Shown here: in pieces, positions 36,115 through 45,264 of the stretch
Numbering within the stretch: the first letter of the stretch is position 1
Layout: each line of letters opens with the position of its first letter
NCBI GenBank assembly: GCA_947625845.1
Contig: CANQQB010000008.1
Span: forward strand, 1-51,605
Length of the DNA stretch: 51,605 nt
Direction: 5' to 3'
Source of the DNA: an uncultured Oscillospiraceae bacterium
GTDB lineage: Bacteria > Bacillota > Clostridia > Oscillospirales > Oscillospiraceae
Program-made: the position numbers and the translations under genes
The notes under the pieces: model-generated
Database searches by the model: none
The model's input: only the letters and a program-made list of their open reading frames with translations
What the model was told of the DNA's origin: nothing

Positions 36115-37920
36115 TCAAAGGCTCGTGACCTCCAAGGCCGTGCGGCCGACCTCCAGCGTGTCGCCTACCCGGAGTTCGCGGCCTGCGTCCGCGTCCACCG
36201 CATAGCGGACGCCGTTGGACCGCAGGATGGTGCCGTTGGCGGAGCGCAGGTCCCGCACGATCACGCGCGAGCCGTCCCGGAATATCTCGCAGTGGTCGTC
36301 CGCCACGTTCTCATCCCGCAGCACGATCCGGTCCGCGCCGTCCGCGCCGCCGCGGCCGACCGTGACCCGGTCCTGGAATCGGGCGGAATAGGCCCGCCTG
36401 TTTTGGTTGTCCGTCAGCACCATACGGCTGCTGACCGAGGCGGACGGCGTCGTCTTTTTGGCAGGGCTGTCTTTCCCCAGTTCTACCGTCATAGTGGCGG
36501 GAGCGTCTTGCCCCAGCTCCGCCGTCGCGTTGACGGGGGCGTTCTGCCCCAGCTCCGCCGTCGCGTCGGCGGGGGCGGCCTGCCCCAGTTCTACTGTCGC
36601 GTTGGCGGCGTCACCCTGTCCCAGCGGTGCTTTTCCATTGTCGGGGGTATCCTGGGTAAACTGCACCGCGTTCGCGCTGGCGCCGGCCGCGAGTCCCGTC
36701 CTGGCGGACATGACCGGCGTCGGCCGGGCATGGTAATGGTTTTCCGGGGGCTCCGGGGGCTGATACCCGTTCCCCTGGTCCTGGTGCTCCGCCGCTTCCG
36801 TCGTCTTTTGCTTCCGGGCCTTCCGCTTTTTCGCGCCGCTCACAATGGCCACCACCAGCAGCGCCAGCACAGCGCCCGCGCCTCCGGCGGCGATGAGCGG
36901 CACATATGTCTGCGCATCCCAGGCAAGCGTGAACTTCTTCTCTTCGCCGTCCCCGGCTTTCGGCTCCTCGTCCGTCCCGGTCTCCGGTCCCGCGCTGCCC
37001 GCGGCCGTCCCGCCGGACGCGGCCTCCGGGGAAATATCCCGTCTGTCGCTGACGCTGACGCCCGCCGATGTCACGGCCAGTTCCAGCGTCTTTGCGCCGC
37101 CGCCGGCCAGGTCCTCCGGTATGGCCGCCACGGCGCGTGTGCCGCCGTTGATATAAGCCCGCAGACGGTCAACGCCGCCCGCCAGCGTCTCCTTCGCGTC
37201 CATCTCGACCCGGCCGCCGCTGGCCAGAACGGCGTCGCTCAGGGCGGCCAGGACGCCGTTGTCCGCACCGGACGCTTCCGCCGCGTACAGCGGCACGCCG
37301 CTCTCCACGGCCCGCGTCCGGACCTGGTCCATGTCGGCCGTGTCGGAGGCGGATGACGCGCCGGCCGAGACCAGCACCACCACCCGCCGCCGGGGCAGTC
37401 CATCCGCCTGCGCGGCCGCCACCTCCAGCGCCCGCACGGCGCCGCCGCACACCATCGCCTCCGGGTCCGCCGGCCTCAGGCCGTCCAGCGCCATCAGCAG
37501 CGTGGTGACATTGTCGGTCAGCTCCATCACGGTGTCGACCTGGGAGCCGAAGGTGACGATAGCCGCCCGGTCCCGCAGACCCATGGCGGCGATCCAGCTT
37601 TTCAGGCTCTCCCGGATAGGCGAGAACTGTTCCTCCGACAGCGTTGACGACACATCCACCGCGAACACACAGCCCACGCCCCTGGCGTTGGCCGGCTCCA
37701 ATTGGGCCGGCAGCGTCCGGCCGCCCAGCGTCAGCGACACGTTTTCCGCCGCCAGATCAGGCAGATCCGCGCCGCTGCCGTCGCCGGCGTGGAAGATCAC
37801 GGACAGTTCTTCCCCGTCCGAAAAGGTCTGGTCGATCTTCACGCTGGCCGGGAAGGCGGCGTAAGCGCTCACGCTCCCCAGCAGGGCCAGACCCAGTATG
37901 AACGAAACAAGCTTTTTCAT
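36115..37920 (-). CDS. VWA-TM-FHA protein with repeated Thr motifs
   Basis: 601 residues. Signal-like helix (1-22), exported VWA-type domain with metal site VFAVDVSSTLSEEQ, a membrane helix (LIAAGGAGAVLALLVVAIV, about 338-360), a basic and Pro-rich cytoplasmic linker, and a C-terminal FHA domain (VTVGRGG, VADDHCEIF, LRSANGTIL). The linker contains four spaced units ATVELGQAAPAD, ATAELGQNAPVN, ATAELGQDAPAT and MTVELGKDS. It has the same domain order as the protein at 16901-18700, so it is a paralogue pair. Thr-x-x-Leu in each unit suits FHA recognition after phosphorylation; inference. Follows the Ig-like protein by 19 bases. Confidence 0.9.
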   Translation of the reverse strand: MKKLVSFILGLALLGSVSAYAAFPASVKIDQTFSDGEELSVIFHAGDGSGADLPDLAAENVSLTLGGRTLPAQLEPANARGVGCVFAVDVSSTLSEEQFSPIRESLKSWIAAMGLRDRAAIVTFGSQVDTVMELTDNVTTLLMALDGLRPADPEAMVCGGAVRALEVAAAQADGLPRRRVVVLVSAGASSASDTADMDQVRTRAVESGVPLYAAEASGADNGVLAALSDAVLASGGRVEMDAKETLAGGVDRLRAYINGGTRAVAAIPEDLAGGGAKTLELAVTSAGVSVSDRRDISPEAASGGTAAGSAGPETGTDEEPKAGDGEEKKFTLAWDAQTYVPLIAAGGAGAVLALLVVAIVSGAKKRKARKQKTTEAAEHQDQGNGYQPPEPPENHYHARPTPVMSARTGLAAGASANAVQFTQDTPDNGKAPLGQGDAANATVELGQAAPADATAELGQNAPVNATAELGQDAPATMTVELGKDSPAKKTTPSASVSSRMVLTDNQNRRAYSARFQDRVTVGRGGADGADRIVLRDENVADDHCEIFRDGSRVIVRDLRSANGTILRSNGVRYAVDADAGRELRVGDTLEVGRTALEVTSL

Positions 37921-37939
37921 CCTCTTGCCCTCTTCCTTC

Positions 37940-40900
37940 TCACCGATCCCTGACTCTCTTCAGCCTTGGACGCAGCACCAGCATGGCCGCCGCCGCAGCG
38001 CCCAGCACGCCGATGCCCCCCAGGACGGCGTAAAACATCGTCAGGTTGGCCCGGAACCGCACCCAGCCGCTGCTGGAGACGGTAAAGTCCCTGATCTCCT
38101 GGCGGATGTTCTGGTTGCTGGCCTTGTCCGTGCAGACGACCAGCACGCTCTGGCGGGAGGTGTCGTTGCTGTCGCCCTCCTCCAGGGTGAAGGTATAATC
38201 GCCGTTGCCGATGGGGGTGAGGGCCAGCTCCCGGCCCAGCCAGCGGACATTGTTCTGCGCGTCCTTCTCGTACCAGACATAATCGCCGTCGGCGTTTTTG
38301 GCGGCGGTGCTGTCCAGCTGATACACATGCACGCTGTCCAGCGCGATATTGTCGCTGCAATTGATGGTGACGGTCCTGGACACCGCGTTATAGATGGCGC
38401 CCGCCTCCAGATCCGACGCCACATACAGCGGCGGCGTCTTATCCACCACGAAGGACAGCTCAAAGTCCTTGTCCTCGGTGTTGCTCTGGGAGATGTTGCC
38501 GGCGGCGTCCTGGGAGTAGACGGAGATGGAATAGCTGCCGTCGTCTATGAACAGGCGGTCGTCCAGAGCGTATTCGTACACGTGCCACCCGGCGGCGTTG
38601 GCCTCGTCCTGCTGGCATACATAGTCCTCGCCCACGGTCAGGTCCCGGGTGTTGTTGTTCTTGGTGACGGTGATGTGCACGCTTTCCGGGTCCACATCGT
38701 CCACGTTGACCTCCATGACGCGCACATTCTTCACCGAGCGCAGATACCGGCCGCGGATGGCCATGGTCTCCTCATTGGCCGAATAGGACGAGCCGCTGCG
38801 GTTGACGGAGAAGCGCATCCGCCCGCCCTCGGCCAGCGAGATCTGCTTTTCCCCGCCGGCGGCGTCCAAAACGGTCATCACGCTGTTGGTCCGTCCGGAC
38901 TTGTCCGTATGGGTGACCGCCAGGCTGTAAATATCGTCCCTTGTGATATTCTCCAGGGTGAAGGTCTGGGTATAAAGGCCGCTGGCCGGATCGTATGTCA
39001 CCTGGGAGGCGGAGGTGGACGTCAAATAGGTGCCCGTCACGTCCGCGTCCACACCGTTGGTGAGCCGGATGGCGGTCCCGCCCTCGGCGTAGTTCCGGTC
39101 GGCCACGATCACGGCGGGCCGGATCTGGTCGTCCGCGTTGGCCGACTGGTCCGCCACGCCCACGATGCGCACCACCGGGTCGCTGCAGTCCACAGACACG
39201 CTCGTCTGCACGCCCGTGGAGGCGTTGCCCGCCAGGTCCACAAAGGCCATATTGACCGTGTACGCACCGTCGTCCTGCAAGACGAAGGACGCGGTGTGCA
39301 CGTCGCCGCTGCCGCTCCACCGCAGCGTGGGCCGGACCGCGGCGCTGATATCCGCCCCGTCCTTCAGCACGGACAGGCCCGCCGATGCCAGGTTGGGCGC
39401 AAAATTGCGCTCCCGCACCAGCAGCGTGACAAGCACCGGCTGCCGGCCGAAACCGCCGCCGCCCAAATACGCGCCGCTGCCGCTGTCCCGGAAAGAGATC
39501 TCATAGGCCGGGCTGGTCCTGTCCACGGTAAACGCCTGGGGCGCCGTGCCCGTATAGTCCGTGTGCCAGTCGGAGGTCGTGTTCCCCACCCGGTCCGCGA
39601 TCTCCATGCTCAGCGTATAGTCGGCGTCATTACCAAAGGCAATGGTGCAGGTATAGGTATCCCGCAGCCCGTCGCCGTCGCTGTCCTCACCCGCGGACCA
39701 GGGGCCGACGACGCCCCGCGTGTAGAAGCGCGCGCCGCTGGCGCTGAAGTTCACGTCCTTCACCGTCACGGTGGCGGTACGGGGCGCGCGGAAATACCGC
39801 ATATTCATGGCGGTATTGTTGTCGTAGCGCACGTGCACCTCCGGCGGCGTGGAGTCCACCCCAAAGCCCTGACTGAGCGCTTCGGCGCTGTTGCCCGCCC
39901 GGTCCTTCGCCGTGGCCTGGACAAAGACCAGATTGCTGTCCACGGACGCGGGGATAACGACCCGGCATGTGACAGCCGGATCGTAGTCCGTCCCGGCCGT
40001 ATAGACCGTCTGCGGCTCGCCGCAGACGGTCCAGGTCTCTCTGTCGCTGGTGTCATACACGCACACGGAGCACACCACGCTTTCCACGCCGGAGGCCACA
40101 TCGGAATGTATGTCGTCCGCCACATGCACCGTTATCACATGGTCCGTGCCGCGCACCGCGCCGCTTTCAGGCTCTTCAAACTCGATCTCAGGCGCGGCGG
40201 TATCCAGCAGCACGTTCGTGCTGCCGGTGTTGCCGTCGTTGGGCGCGAGCGTGCCCGTGTTCCCGGCCAGGTCCGCCGCCGTCACGGTGAGCTGGCCCTT
40301 GTATTGCGCCAGCAGCGCGCCGCTCAGCACCGCAAAATAGCAGTCGGTCTGCATATCATAGGCCGCGTCCAGCGTCACGTCTATCGCGCCGCCGTCGCGG
40401 ATCGTGAACGACCGCACCGGGGAGAGGCTGTCCCCGGCCGTGACCATCACGTCCAGCGACGCCGCCGCCGACAGGACGTAATCCTTGTCCAGCCGCGCGT
40501 TCGTCATGTCCCTCCCGTCCCGGGCGGTATAGGCGATCGCCCGGACCTCCGGCGCGCCGTGGTCCACGCACACGACGCCGCCGGTCCCGGTACCCGTGTT
40601 GCCCGCCGCGTCCGTGACCGCCAGGTCCGCGCTGTACCGTCCGTCCGCCAGCGTCTGCCCGTCCAGCGTCACGGTCAGCTCCCAGACGCCGTTGGCGTTG
40701 GACCAGTCCGAGGTATATTCGGCCTCCGGCGTCACCGTCAGGGCAAACGCGCCCTCCGGGACAGGGTCAAAATTGGCGTCCGTCACGGTAAAGACGATCG
40801 TGGCGGCGGGGTCGTCCTGGGTCGTGTAATAGACGCCGTCCCGGCTCTGCGCCGCGGTGACCGCCGCGGACACAACGGGAGCCGCCGTCTCCGCACGCAC

Positions 40901-42970
40901 CGTCAGCGTGGGTCCCGGATCGGCACGGCCGTTATCCGCGTATATCCCGTCGGCCCACGCGCCGTCGCCCAGCTCGAAGGAAAACGTATGCTCGCCGTCG
41001 GGAATATACCGCCAGGTGGGCGGCAGTGCTGCGGCGTCGCCGCCAACGACGATGCCCTCGTACCAGGCCCCGTCATAGCGGAACGCCGTCGCGGCCTTGT
41101 CGGGACGGATGGTCACAGCGCCGCGGCTCCATGCGCCGCCGGCGGCGGAAGCCGGGTCCACCGCGTAGCTGTCAGGCGCCAGGGTCGGGTCCACTGTCAC
41201 GTCCGCCGTATCCCGGATGGTCCCGGCCGGTATGGTCAGAACGCCCTGCTGCCCGTCCCAGGTCAGGCCATGCGTCCCCGTTCCGATCGCGTCGGGCAGG
41301 TCATATCCGTCCGCCGGAACGACGGTCACGGTGTAGCTGTCAAGATAGACGCCGTTGAAGGCGTAAAGGTCCTGCGCCTGCTGCACCGCCACGGCGGCTC
41401 CGTTCCCGTCCGTCACCGTCACGCTCGCCGCGTGGGGCGCCGTGACGTTCACCGTATGCGCTTCCTTCTCGGTGAACACGCTGACGGTCATCTCGCCGCC
41501 GGACCCCTTCCCCGTGAGGAAGGTCACCTTGATGTTCCGCTCCGCCTCCACGTATTCAAAGCTGTAGTCGGTCCCGTTCACCAGCTCCGTCCCGTCCACA
41601 GACAGCGCCAGAGAGCTGAAAACATAGCCCTCCGCCAGCGCGTCGATATGGATGACATACGCGTCCGAAATATAGTGCTTTTCCTCCTCCGGACCGCTCA
41701 CCTCTATGTTGCCGTCCCCCTCCAGCGTCACCTGATAGGACGCCGGCCTCGGCGTGGGGCCGGCGGCGGTCGGCGCCGTCGTGGCGGCCGGTTCGACCGT
41801 GGCGGTCGGCTCCGCCGTGGCCTCCGGGTCTGTCGTGGCCTCCGGGTCGAAGCCCGCCGCCGGGGCGGTGTTCACCGTGATGCGCAGCACGTTCCCGGCG
41901 CCGCCGTCGGTGAGGAAGGTGACCGTGACGGTCTGCTCCTGCTCGTCATATTCCCAGCTGTAGTCAGTATCCTCCTCCAGCTCCATCTCCCCCATCTTCA
42001 GCGTCAGGCCGTCAAAAACATAGCCCTCCGCCAGCGCGTCGATATGGATGACATACGCGTCCGAAATATAGTGCTTTTCCTCCTCCGGACCGCTCACCGT
42101 TATGTTGTCGTCCCCCTCCGGCATCACCAGATAAAACGGGGGCTCCGGTGTCGGCTCCGGGGTGGGTTCCGGTGTAGGCTCCGGGGTGGGCTCCGGTGTA
42201 GGCTCCGGGGTGGGCTCCGGTGTCGGTTCAGGCGTGGGTTCTGGGGTCGGTTCCGGTGTCGGTTCAGGTGTCGGCTCCGGGGTGGATTCCGGGACGTATT
42301 CCGGGTTCGTATCCGGCACATACTCCGGGATATACTCCGGAACGTACTCCGGGTTTGTCTCCGGGACGTACTCCGGGACGTATTCCGGGTTCGTATCCGG
42401 CACATACTCCGGGATATACTCCGGGACATATTCCGGGACAGTCTCCGGCCCGGTCTCCGATGCATATTCCGGCGCTGCCTCCGGGATGTACTCCGGCACT
42501 TCCTCCGGGATGGGCTCCGGCGACGGCACAGCGTCCGCGTCGACGAGCACGATCTCGTCGCCGTACAGCACATCGGCAAAGATGACGATCTCGCCCGTCT
42601 CTTTGTCGTAGGAATACTGGGCGTCCGTCTGCTCCGGATCGTCCGGCCTCTCGGGGATGAGTTCCTCGTCCGTCCGCTGTTCCTCCGGCAGGAAGTCCTC
42701 GTCGTACCCCGAGAACAGGACGATGCTCTCCGGCAGCCGGAAGCCGTCGTCGGCCTTCAGCACCAGGGTGTAGGTCCAGGCGTCCCGGTCGAACACCCAT
42801 ATGTGTTCCTGCCAGTCGTCAAACTGGAAATAGAGATGGCTGTCCGGCCGCAGTCTGAAATCCGGCTCCGGCCCCTCGTCCGCCAGCGCCATCGCCGGGC
42901 ACTGGACAAGCAGCATCACGACGACGCATATCCAGGCCAGGACCCGCTCTCTTGCCCCCTGTCTTTTCAT
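37940..42970 (-). CDS. Giant Ig-like surface protein with C-terminal membrane anchor
   Basis: 1676 residues from ATG 42970 (ribosome site GAGGGG). Signal helix (about 8-28, VLAWICVVVMLLVQCPAMAL), a beta-rich N domain, a low-complexity stalk of PEYVPEYIPEYVPDTN units (about 165-215) and PEPT repeats (about 220-265). Two near-identical 100-residue modules follow (EGDDNITVSGPEEEKHYISD and EGDGNIEVSGPEEEKHYISD), then a long run of bacterial Ig-like domains (VFTVTDANFDPVPEGAFALT, DRAGNSAEALSQGFGVD, DLAGNASTGVQT). The C-terminus is one membrane helix (FYAVLGGIGVLGAAAAAMLV) and an Arg-rich tail. Likely displayed on the cell surface. Nothing catalytic was seen. Co-directional with the kinase and VWA-FHA genes. 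Confidence 0.85.
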   Translation of the reverse strand: MKRQGARERVLAWICVVVMLLVQCPAMALADEGPEPDFRLRPDSHLYFQFDDWQEHIWVFDRDAWTYTLVLKADDGFRLPESIVLFSGYDEDFLPEEQRTDEELIPERPDDPEQTDAQYSYDKETGEIVIFADVLYGDEIVLVDADAVPSPEPIPEEVPEYIPEAAPEYASETGPETVPEYVPEYIPEYVPDTNPEYVPEYVPETNPEYVPEYIPEYVPDTNPEYVPESTPEPTPEPTPEPTPEPTPEPTPEPTPEPTPEPTPEPTPEPTPEPTPEPPFYLVMPEGDDNITVSGPEEEKHYISDAYVIHIDALAEGYVFDGLTLKMGEMELEEDTDYSWEYDEQEQTVTVTFLTDGGAGNVLRITVNTAPAAGFDPEATTDPEATAEPTATVEPAATTAPTAAGPTPRPASYQVTLEGDGNIEVSGPEEEKHYISDAYVIHIDALAEGYVFSSLALSVDGTELVNGTDYSFEYVEAERNIKVTFLTGKGSGGEMTVSVFTEKEAHTVNVTAPHAASVTVTDGNGAAVAVQQAQDLYAFNGVYLDSYTVTVVPADGYDLPDAIGTGTHGLTWDGQQGVLTIPAGTIRDTADVTVDPTLAPDSYAVDPASAAGGAWSRGAVTIRPDKAATAFRYDGAWYEGIVVGGDAAALPPTWRYIPDGEHTFSFELGDGAWADGIYADNGRADPGPTLTVRAETAAPVVSAAVTAAQSRDGVYYTTQDDPAATIVFTVTDANFDPVPEGAFALTVTPEAEYTSDWSNANGVWELTVTLDGQTLADGRYSADLAVTDAAGNTGTGTGGVVCVDHGAPEVRAIAYTARDGRDMTNARLDKDYVLSAAASLDVMVTAGDSLSPVRSFTIRDGGAIDVTLDAAYDMQTDCYFAVLSGALLAQYKGQLTVTAADLAGNTGTLAPNDGNTGSTNVLLDTAAPEIEFEEPESGAVRGTDHVITVHVADDIHSDVASGVESVVCSVCVYDTSDRETWTVCGEPQTVYTAGTDYDPAVTCRVVIPASVDSNLVFVQATAKDRAGNSAEALSQGFGVDSTPPEVHVRYDNNTAMNMRYFRAPRTATVTVKDVNFSASGARFYTRGVVGPWSAGEDSDGDGLRDTYTCTIAFGNDADYTLSMEIADRVGNTTSDWHTDYTGTAPQAFTVDRTSPAYEISFRDSGSGAYLGGGGFGRQPVLVTLLVRERNFAPNLASAGLSVLKDGADISAAVRPTLRWSGSGDVHTASFVLQDDGAYTVNMAFVDLAGNASTGVQTSVSVDCSDPVVRIVGVADQSANADDQIRPAVIVADRNYAEGGTAIRLTNGVDADVTGTYLTSTSASQVTYDPASGLYTQTFTLENITRDDIYSLAVTHTDKSGRTNSVMTVLDAAGGEKQISLAEGGRMRFSVNRSGSSYSANEETMAIRGRYLRSVKNVRVMEVNVDDVDPESVHITVTKNNNTRDLTVGEDYVCQQDEANAAGWHVYEYALDDRLFIDDGSYSISVYSQDAAGNISQSNTEDKDFELSFVVDKTPPLYVASDLEAGAIYNAVSRTVTINCSDNIALDSVHVYQLDSTAAKNADGDYVWYEKDAQNNVRWLGRELALTPIGNGDYTFTLEEGDSNDTSRQSVLVVCTDKASNQNIRQEIRDFTVSSSGWVRFRANLTMFYAVLGGIGVLGAAAAAMLVLRPRLKRVRDR
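41619..41702. repeat. 84-bp exact direct repeat, copy 1
   Basis: Identical to 42015-42098 by eye over 84 bases, inside the two duplicated modules of the Ig-like protein; flanking parts of the modules have diverged, so gene conversion or recent exchange kept this block identical. Confidence 0.75.
42015..42098. repeat. 84-bp exact direct repeat, copy 2
   Basis: Partner of 41619-41702. Confidence 0.75.
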
Positions 42971-43015
42971 CGCTTCTACCCCTCGTTCCCCCAATATGCC
43001 CCAAAGCGCGGCCAG

Positions 43016-43537
43016 TCAGATCCGCTCCTGGGTGTGGATCACCAATATCTTCTCCTTGGGACGGAAACCGAGCCGGCGCTTCGCTTCCTCCACGTCAGAG
43101 CGGCGGTCCGCCTCCGGCTCCGGCGGAGCGGCCTCCGTCGGCGGGGTTTCCTGTTCCTTCGGAATAGTTTCCGTCGGCGGGTCCTTCTGCTCCTTCGGAA
43201 TAATTACCGTCGGCGGGTCCTCCTGCTCCTTCGGAATAGTTTCCGTCGGCGGGTCCTCCTGCTCCTTCGGAATAATTACCGTCGGCGGGGTTTGCCTCGG
43301 CGCGCTCTTTCGCGCCGTCTGAACAGGCATAGGCGGCACGCGCTTCTGTCTCGGGGGCGCGGACTTGGGCAGCTCATACACCTGCTCGTCCGTTTTGGCC
43401 CAGCGCGTGCCGGCCAGCTTGCCGATGACCTGCCAAATGTGCAGCGCAAAGAACAGCACCGCCGCTATCGCCGCCAGGGCGCCGGCCGCGACAAACAGCG
43501 CCGTGGATATGTTTTCATATGTGGACAGCATATTCAT
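43016..43537 (-). CDS. Small membrane protein with tandem Pro-Pro-Thr repeats
   Basis: 173 residues from ATG 43537 (GGAGG upstream). One membrane helix near the N-terminus (ALFVAAGALAAIAAVLFFAL, about 12-35), a basic segment, then four 12-residue units alternating PPTVIIPKEQED and PPTETIPKEQED, and a charged C-terminus (VEEAKRRLGFRPKEKILVIH). The N-out orientation puts the repeats in the cytoplasm by the positive-inside rule. Each unit has Thr with Ile at +3. It follows the kinase by 16 bases and may be its substrate and an FHA docking platform. No family recognised. Confidence 0.75.
   Translation of the reverse strand: MNMLSTYENISTALFVAAGALAAIAAVLFFALHIWQVIGKLAGTRWAKTDEQVYELPKSAPPRQKRVPPMPVQTARKSAPRQTPPTVIIPKEQEDPPTETIPKEQEDPPTVIIPKEQKDPPTETIPKEQETPPTEAAPPEPEADRRSDVEEAKRRLGFRPKEKILVIHTQERI
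43143..43300. repeat. Tandem 36-bp repeats encoding the PPT units
   Basis: Four copies with a 36-base period; alternating types differ at the codons for Val-Ile versus Glu-Thr. In-frame expansion would add or remove whole Thr motifs. Confidence 0.75.
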
Positions 43538-43553
43538 CCGCGCACCTCCGCCC

Positions 43554-45257
43554 TCAGACGCCGTAGTTGGCGGCAAACGTGCGGGCAACGCCGCCGTTCT
43601 CCGCCAGCCGCTCGCCGATATAATCCCGGATGCTCACCGTAACGTCGGTGGTGGCGGGCAGCGCCGCCGTGTCCGCCCGGACCGCGGCGATCATCGTCTC
43701 GATCTGGTCCCTGGTCACGCCGTCGCTCTTGAATTTGGGCATCAGATTTTCCAGCGCGTACACGATGACCTTGTAGGACTCCCACTCCATCAGCTCCTGC
43801 TCGTTGTTATTGCGCAGGTAGTCCTGAAATTCCTCCAGCGTGTTCCAGAAGGACAGATACGTCCCCATGTCGGCCGCCTCGCGGATATTGGTCGCGTACT
43901 CACTGTAGAACGAACCGATCCGGCAAAACAGGTCGGTCATTTCCAGCTTGTCAAAGGCATAGCCGTTCGCGGCGCAAACCTCCTGCACCGTGGTGAACCA
44001 GGGCAGCGCGCTGACCATCCGCGTGGTCTGGTTGTCGCTGGTGTTCCCGTAATCGTAATAGAACCAGTAGAGCGTGCCGATGTCGTATGTGAGCCGGACG
44101 TAATCCTCCAGGCTCCGCTCCTCGATGGCCTTCAGGTTTTGCTGGATCTGCCCTTGCAGCACCGAACGCTCGTCCGTGGAGAAGGAGGAGTCCTGCTTAT
44201 AGAGGTCGATAAGCCCCTCATAGCCCCGGATATCCGAAACGTCATAGCCGATGGCCTCCAGGTAATAATCCTGCCGCCGGGAGGCGTCCGTCTCCCGATC
44301 CCCCAGCAGCAGCGCCGTCTCAAAATTCTGCACGCTCTTGCTGTTGAACAGCGCCCGAAACCCAAAGCCGCCCGCCAGACACACCAGCGCCAGCGAGGCC
44401 GGGACAAGAAACATCCCCAGCCGTCTTTTCAGGCCCTTCCGATAGGCCGCCTCCAGGCTCTTGTACCGCCGCAGGTCGTACATCAGTTCCTCGCAGCTAT
44501 TGTACCGGTCGTCCGGTTCCTCCCGCGTGCACTTCAGGATGATCTGCTCCAGGCCGTCGGACAGCCTGCTGTTCCAATGGCGGATGGGATAGAGCTTCAG
44601 GTCCTCCGTCGGACCGTGGCCCGTGACCAGGTTGTACAGCGTCACGCCAAGGCTGAATATATCCGTTCTGGCGTCGGTCTGCTTGCCCCGGCGGCACTGT
44701 TCCGGCGCGGCGAATCCGGGCGTGCCCAGCAGGATCGTGTCCCCGGTACGGCCCTCTTTATATTCCCGTGCGATGCCGAAGTCGAAAAGCTGCACGTCCA
44801 TCTTGTCCGGGTCTTTGAGCATCACGTTGGCCGGCTTCATGTCCCGATAGATGATCGGCGGCCGGCGGCTGTGCAGATAGCCCAGCGCGTCGCAAAGCTG
44901 GATGCCGATATGTACCACCGCCTCCTGGGGAAGCGGCCCGTTCTCCCGGAGATATCGGTCCAGGCTGATCCCCTCCATATAGTCCATGACGATATAGATG
45001 GTGGTGTCGTTTTCGATGATGTCCACGATGCGGGGGATCAGGGGATGGTCCAGCTGCTTCATCATCTCCGCCTCGGCCAGCAGACTCTGGACGACGATCT
45101 GGTTTTTTCGCCCGTCGGACTGCTTGCGGACCTCCTTGACAGCCCACTGCTTATTCAGCCGCCGATCCCGCGCCAGGTAGACGATGGACATGCCGCCCCG
45201 GCCGATCTCGGTCAGGATCTCGTATTTGTTGTCCAGTATCATGCCGGTCGTGGCCAT
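43554..45257 (-). CDS. Membrane Ser/Thr protein kinase with extracytoplasmic helical domain
   Basis: 567 residues from ATG 45257. Kinase domain (about 10-275): IGRGGMSIVYLA, WAVKEV, catalytic IIYRDMKPANVML (Tyr for His, Asp kept), LFDFGIAR, activation loop GDTILLGTPGFAAPE. Membrane helix at about 303-325 (MFLVPASLALVCLAGGFGF), then about 240 exported residues that look all-helical (YYLEAIGYDVSDIRGYEGLI, SYKVIVYALENLMPKF). The layout kinase fold, one helix, helical extracytoplasmic domain recalls EssB/YukC of type VIIb systems, except that this kinase keeps its catalytic residues. Eight bases after the PP2C gene, forming an opposing kinase/phosphatase pair. Confidence 0.92.
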   Translation of the reverse strand: MATTGMILDNKYEILTEIGRGGMSIVYLARDRRLNKQWAVKEVRKQSDGRKNQIVVQSLLAEAEMMKQLDHPLIPRIVDIIENDTTIYIVMDYMEGISLDRYLRENGPLPQEAVVHIGIQLCDALGYLHSRRPPIIYRDMKPANVMLKDPDKMDVQLFDFGIAREYKEGRTGDTILLGTPGFAAPEQCRRGKQTDARTDIFSLGVTLYNLVTGHGPTEDLKLYPIRHWNSRLSDGLEQIILKCTREEPDDRYNSCEELMYDLRRYKSLEAAYRKGLKRRLGMFLVPASLALVCLAGGFGFRALFNSKSVQNFETALLLGDRETDASRRQDYYLEAIGYDVSDIRGYEGLIDLYKQDSSFSTDERSVLQGQIQQNLKAIEERSLEDYVRLTYDIGTLYWFYYDYGNTSDNQTTRMVSALPWFTTVQEVCAANGYAFDKLEMTDLFCRIGSFYSEYATNIREAADMGTYLSFWNTLEEFQDYLRNNNEQELMEWESYKVIVYALENLMPKFKSDGVTRDQIETMIAAVRADTAALPATTDVTVSIRDYIGERLAENGGVARTFAANYGV

Positions 45258-45264
45258 CCGTCTG

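Noticed and set aside
42135-42480. Regular short repeats suggesting a CRISPR or minisatellite
   Set aside because: Periods of 6 to 12 bases in frame encode PEPT and PEYVPEYIP units of a surface-protein stalk; no spacers.
37898-43642. Very long + strand open frame of over 1900 codons opposite the Ig-like protein
   Set aside because: Its product is a His/Arg/Gly-rich string without domains, typical of an antisense shadow in GC-rich DNA; the minus strand has signal peptide, Ig-like domains, a membrane anchor and ribosome sites.
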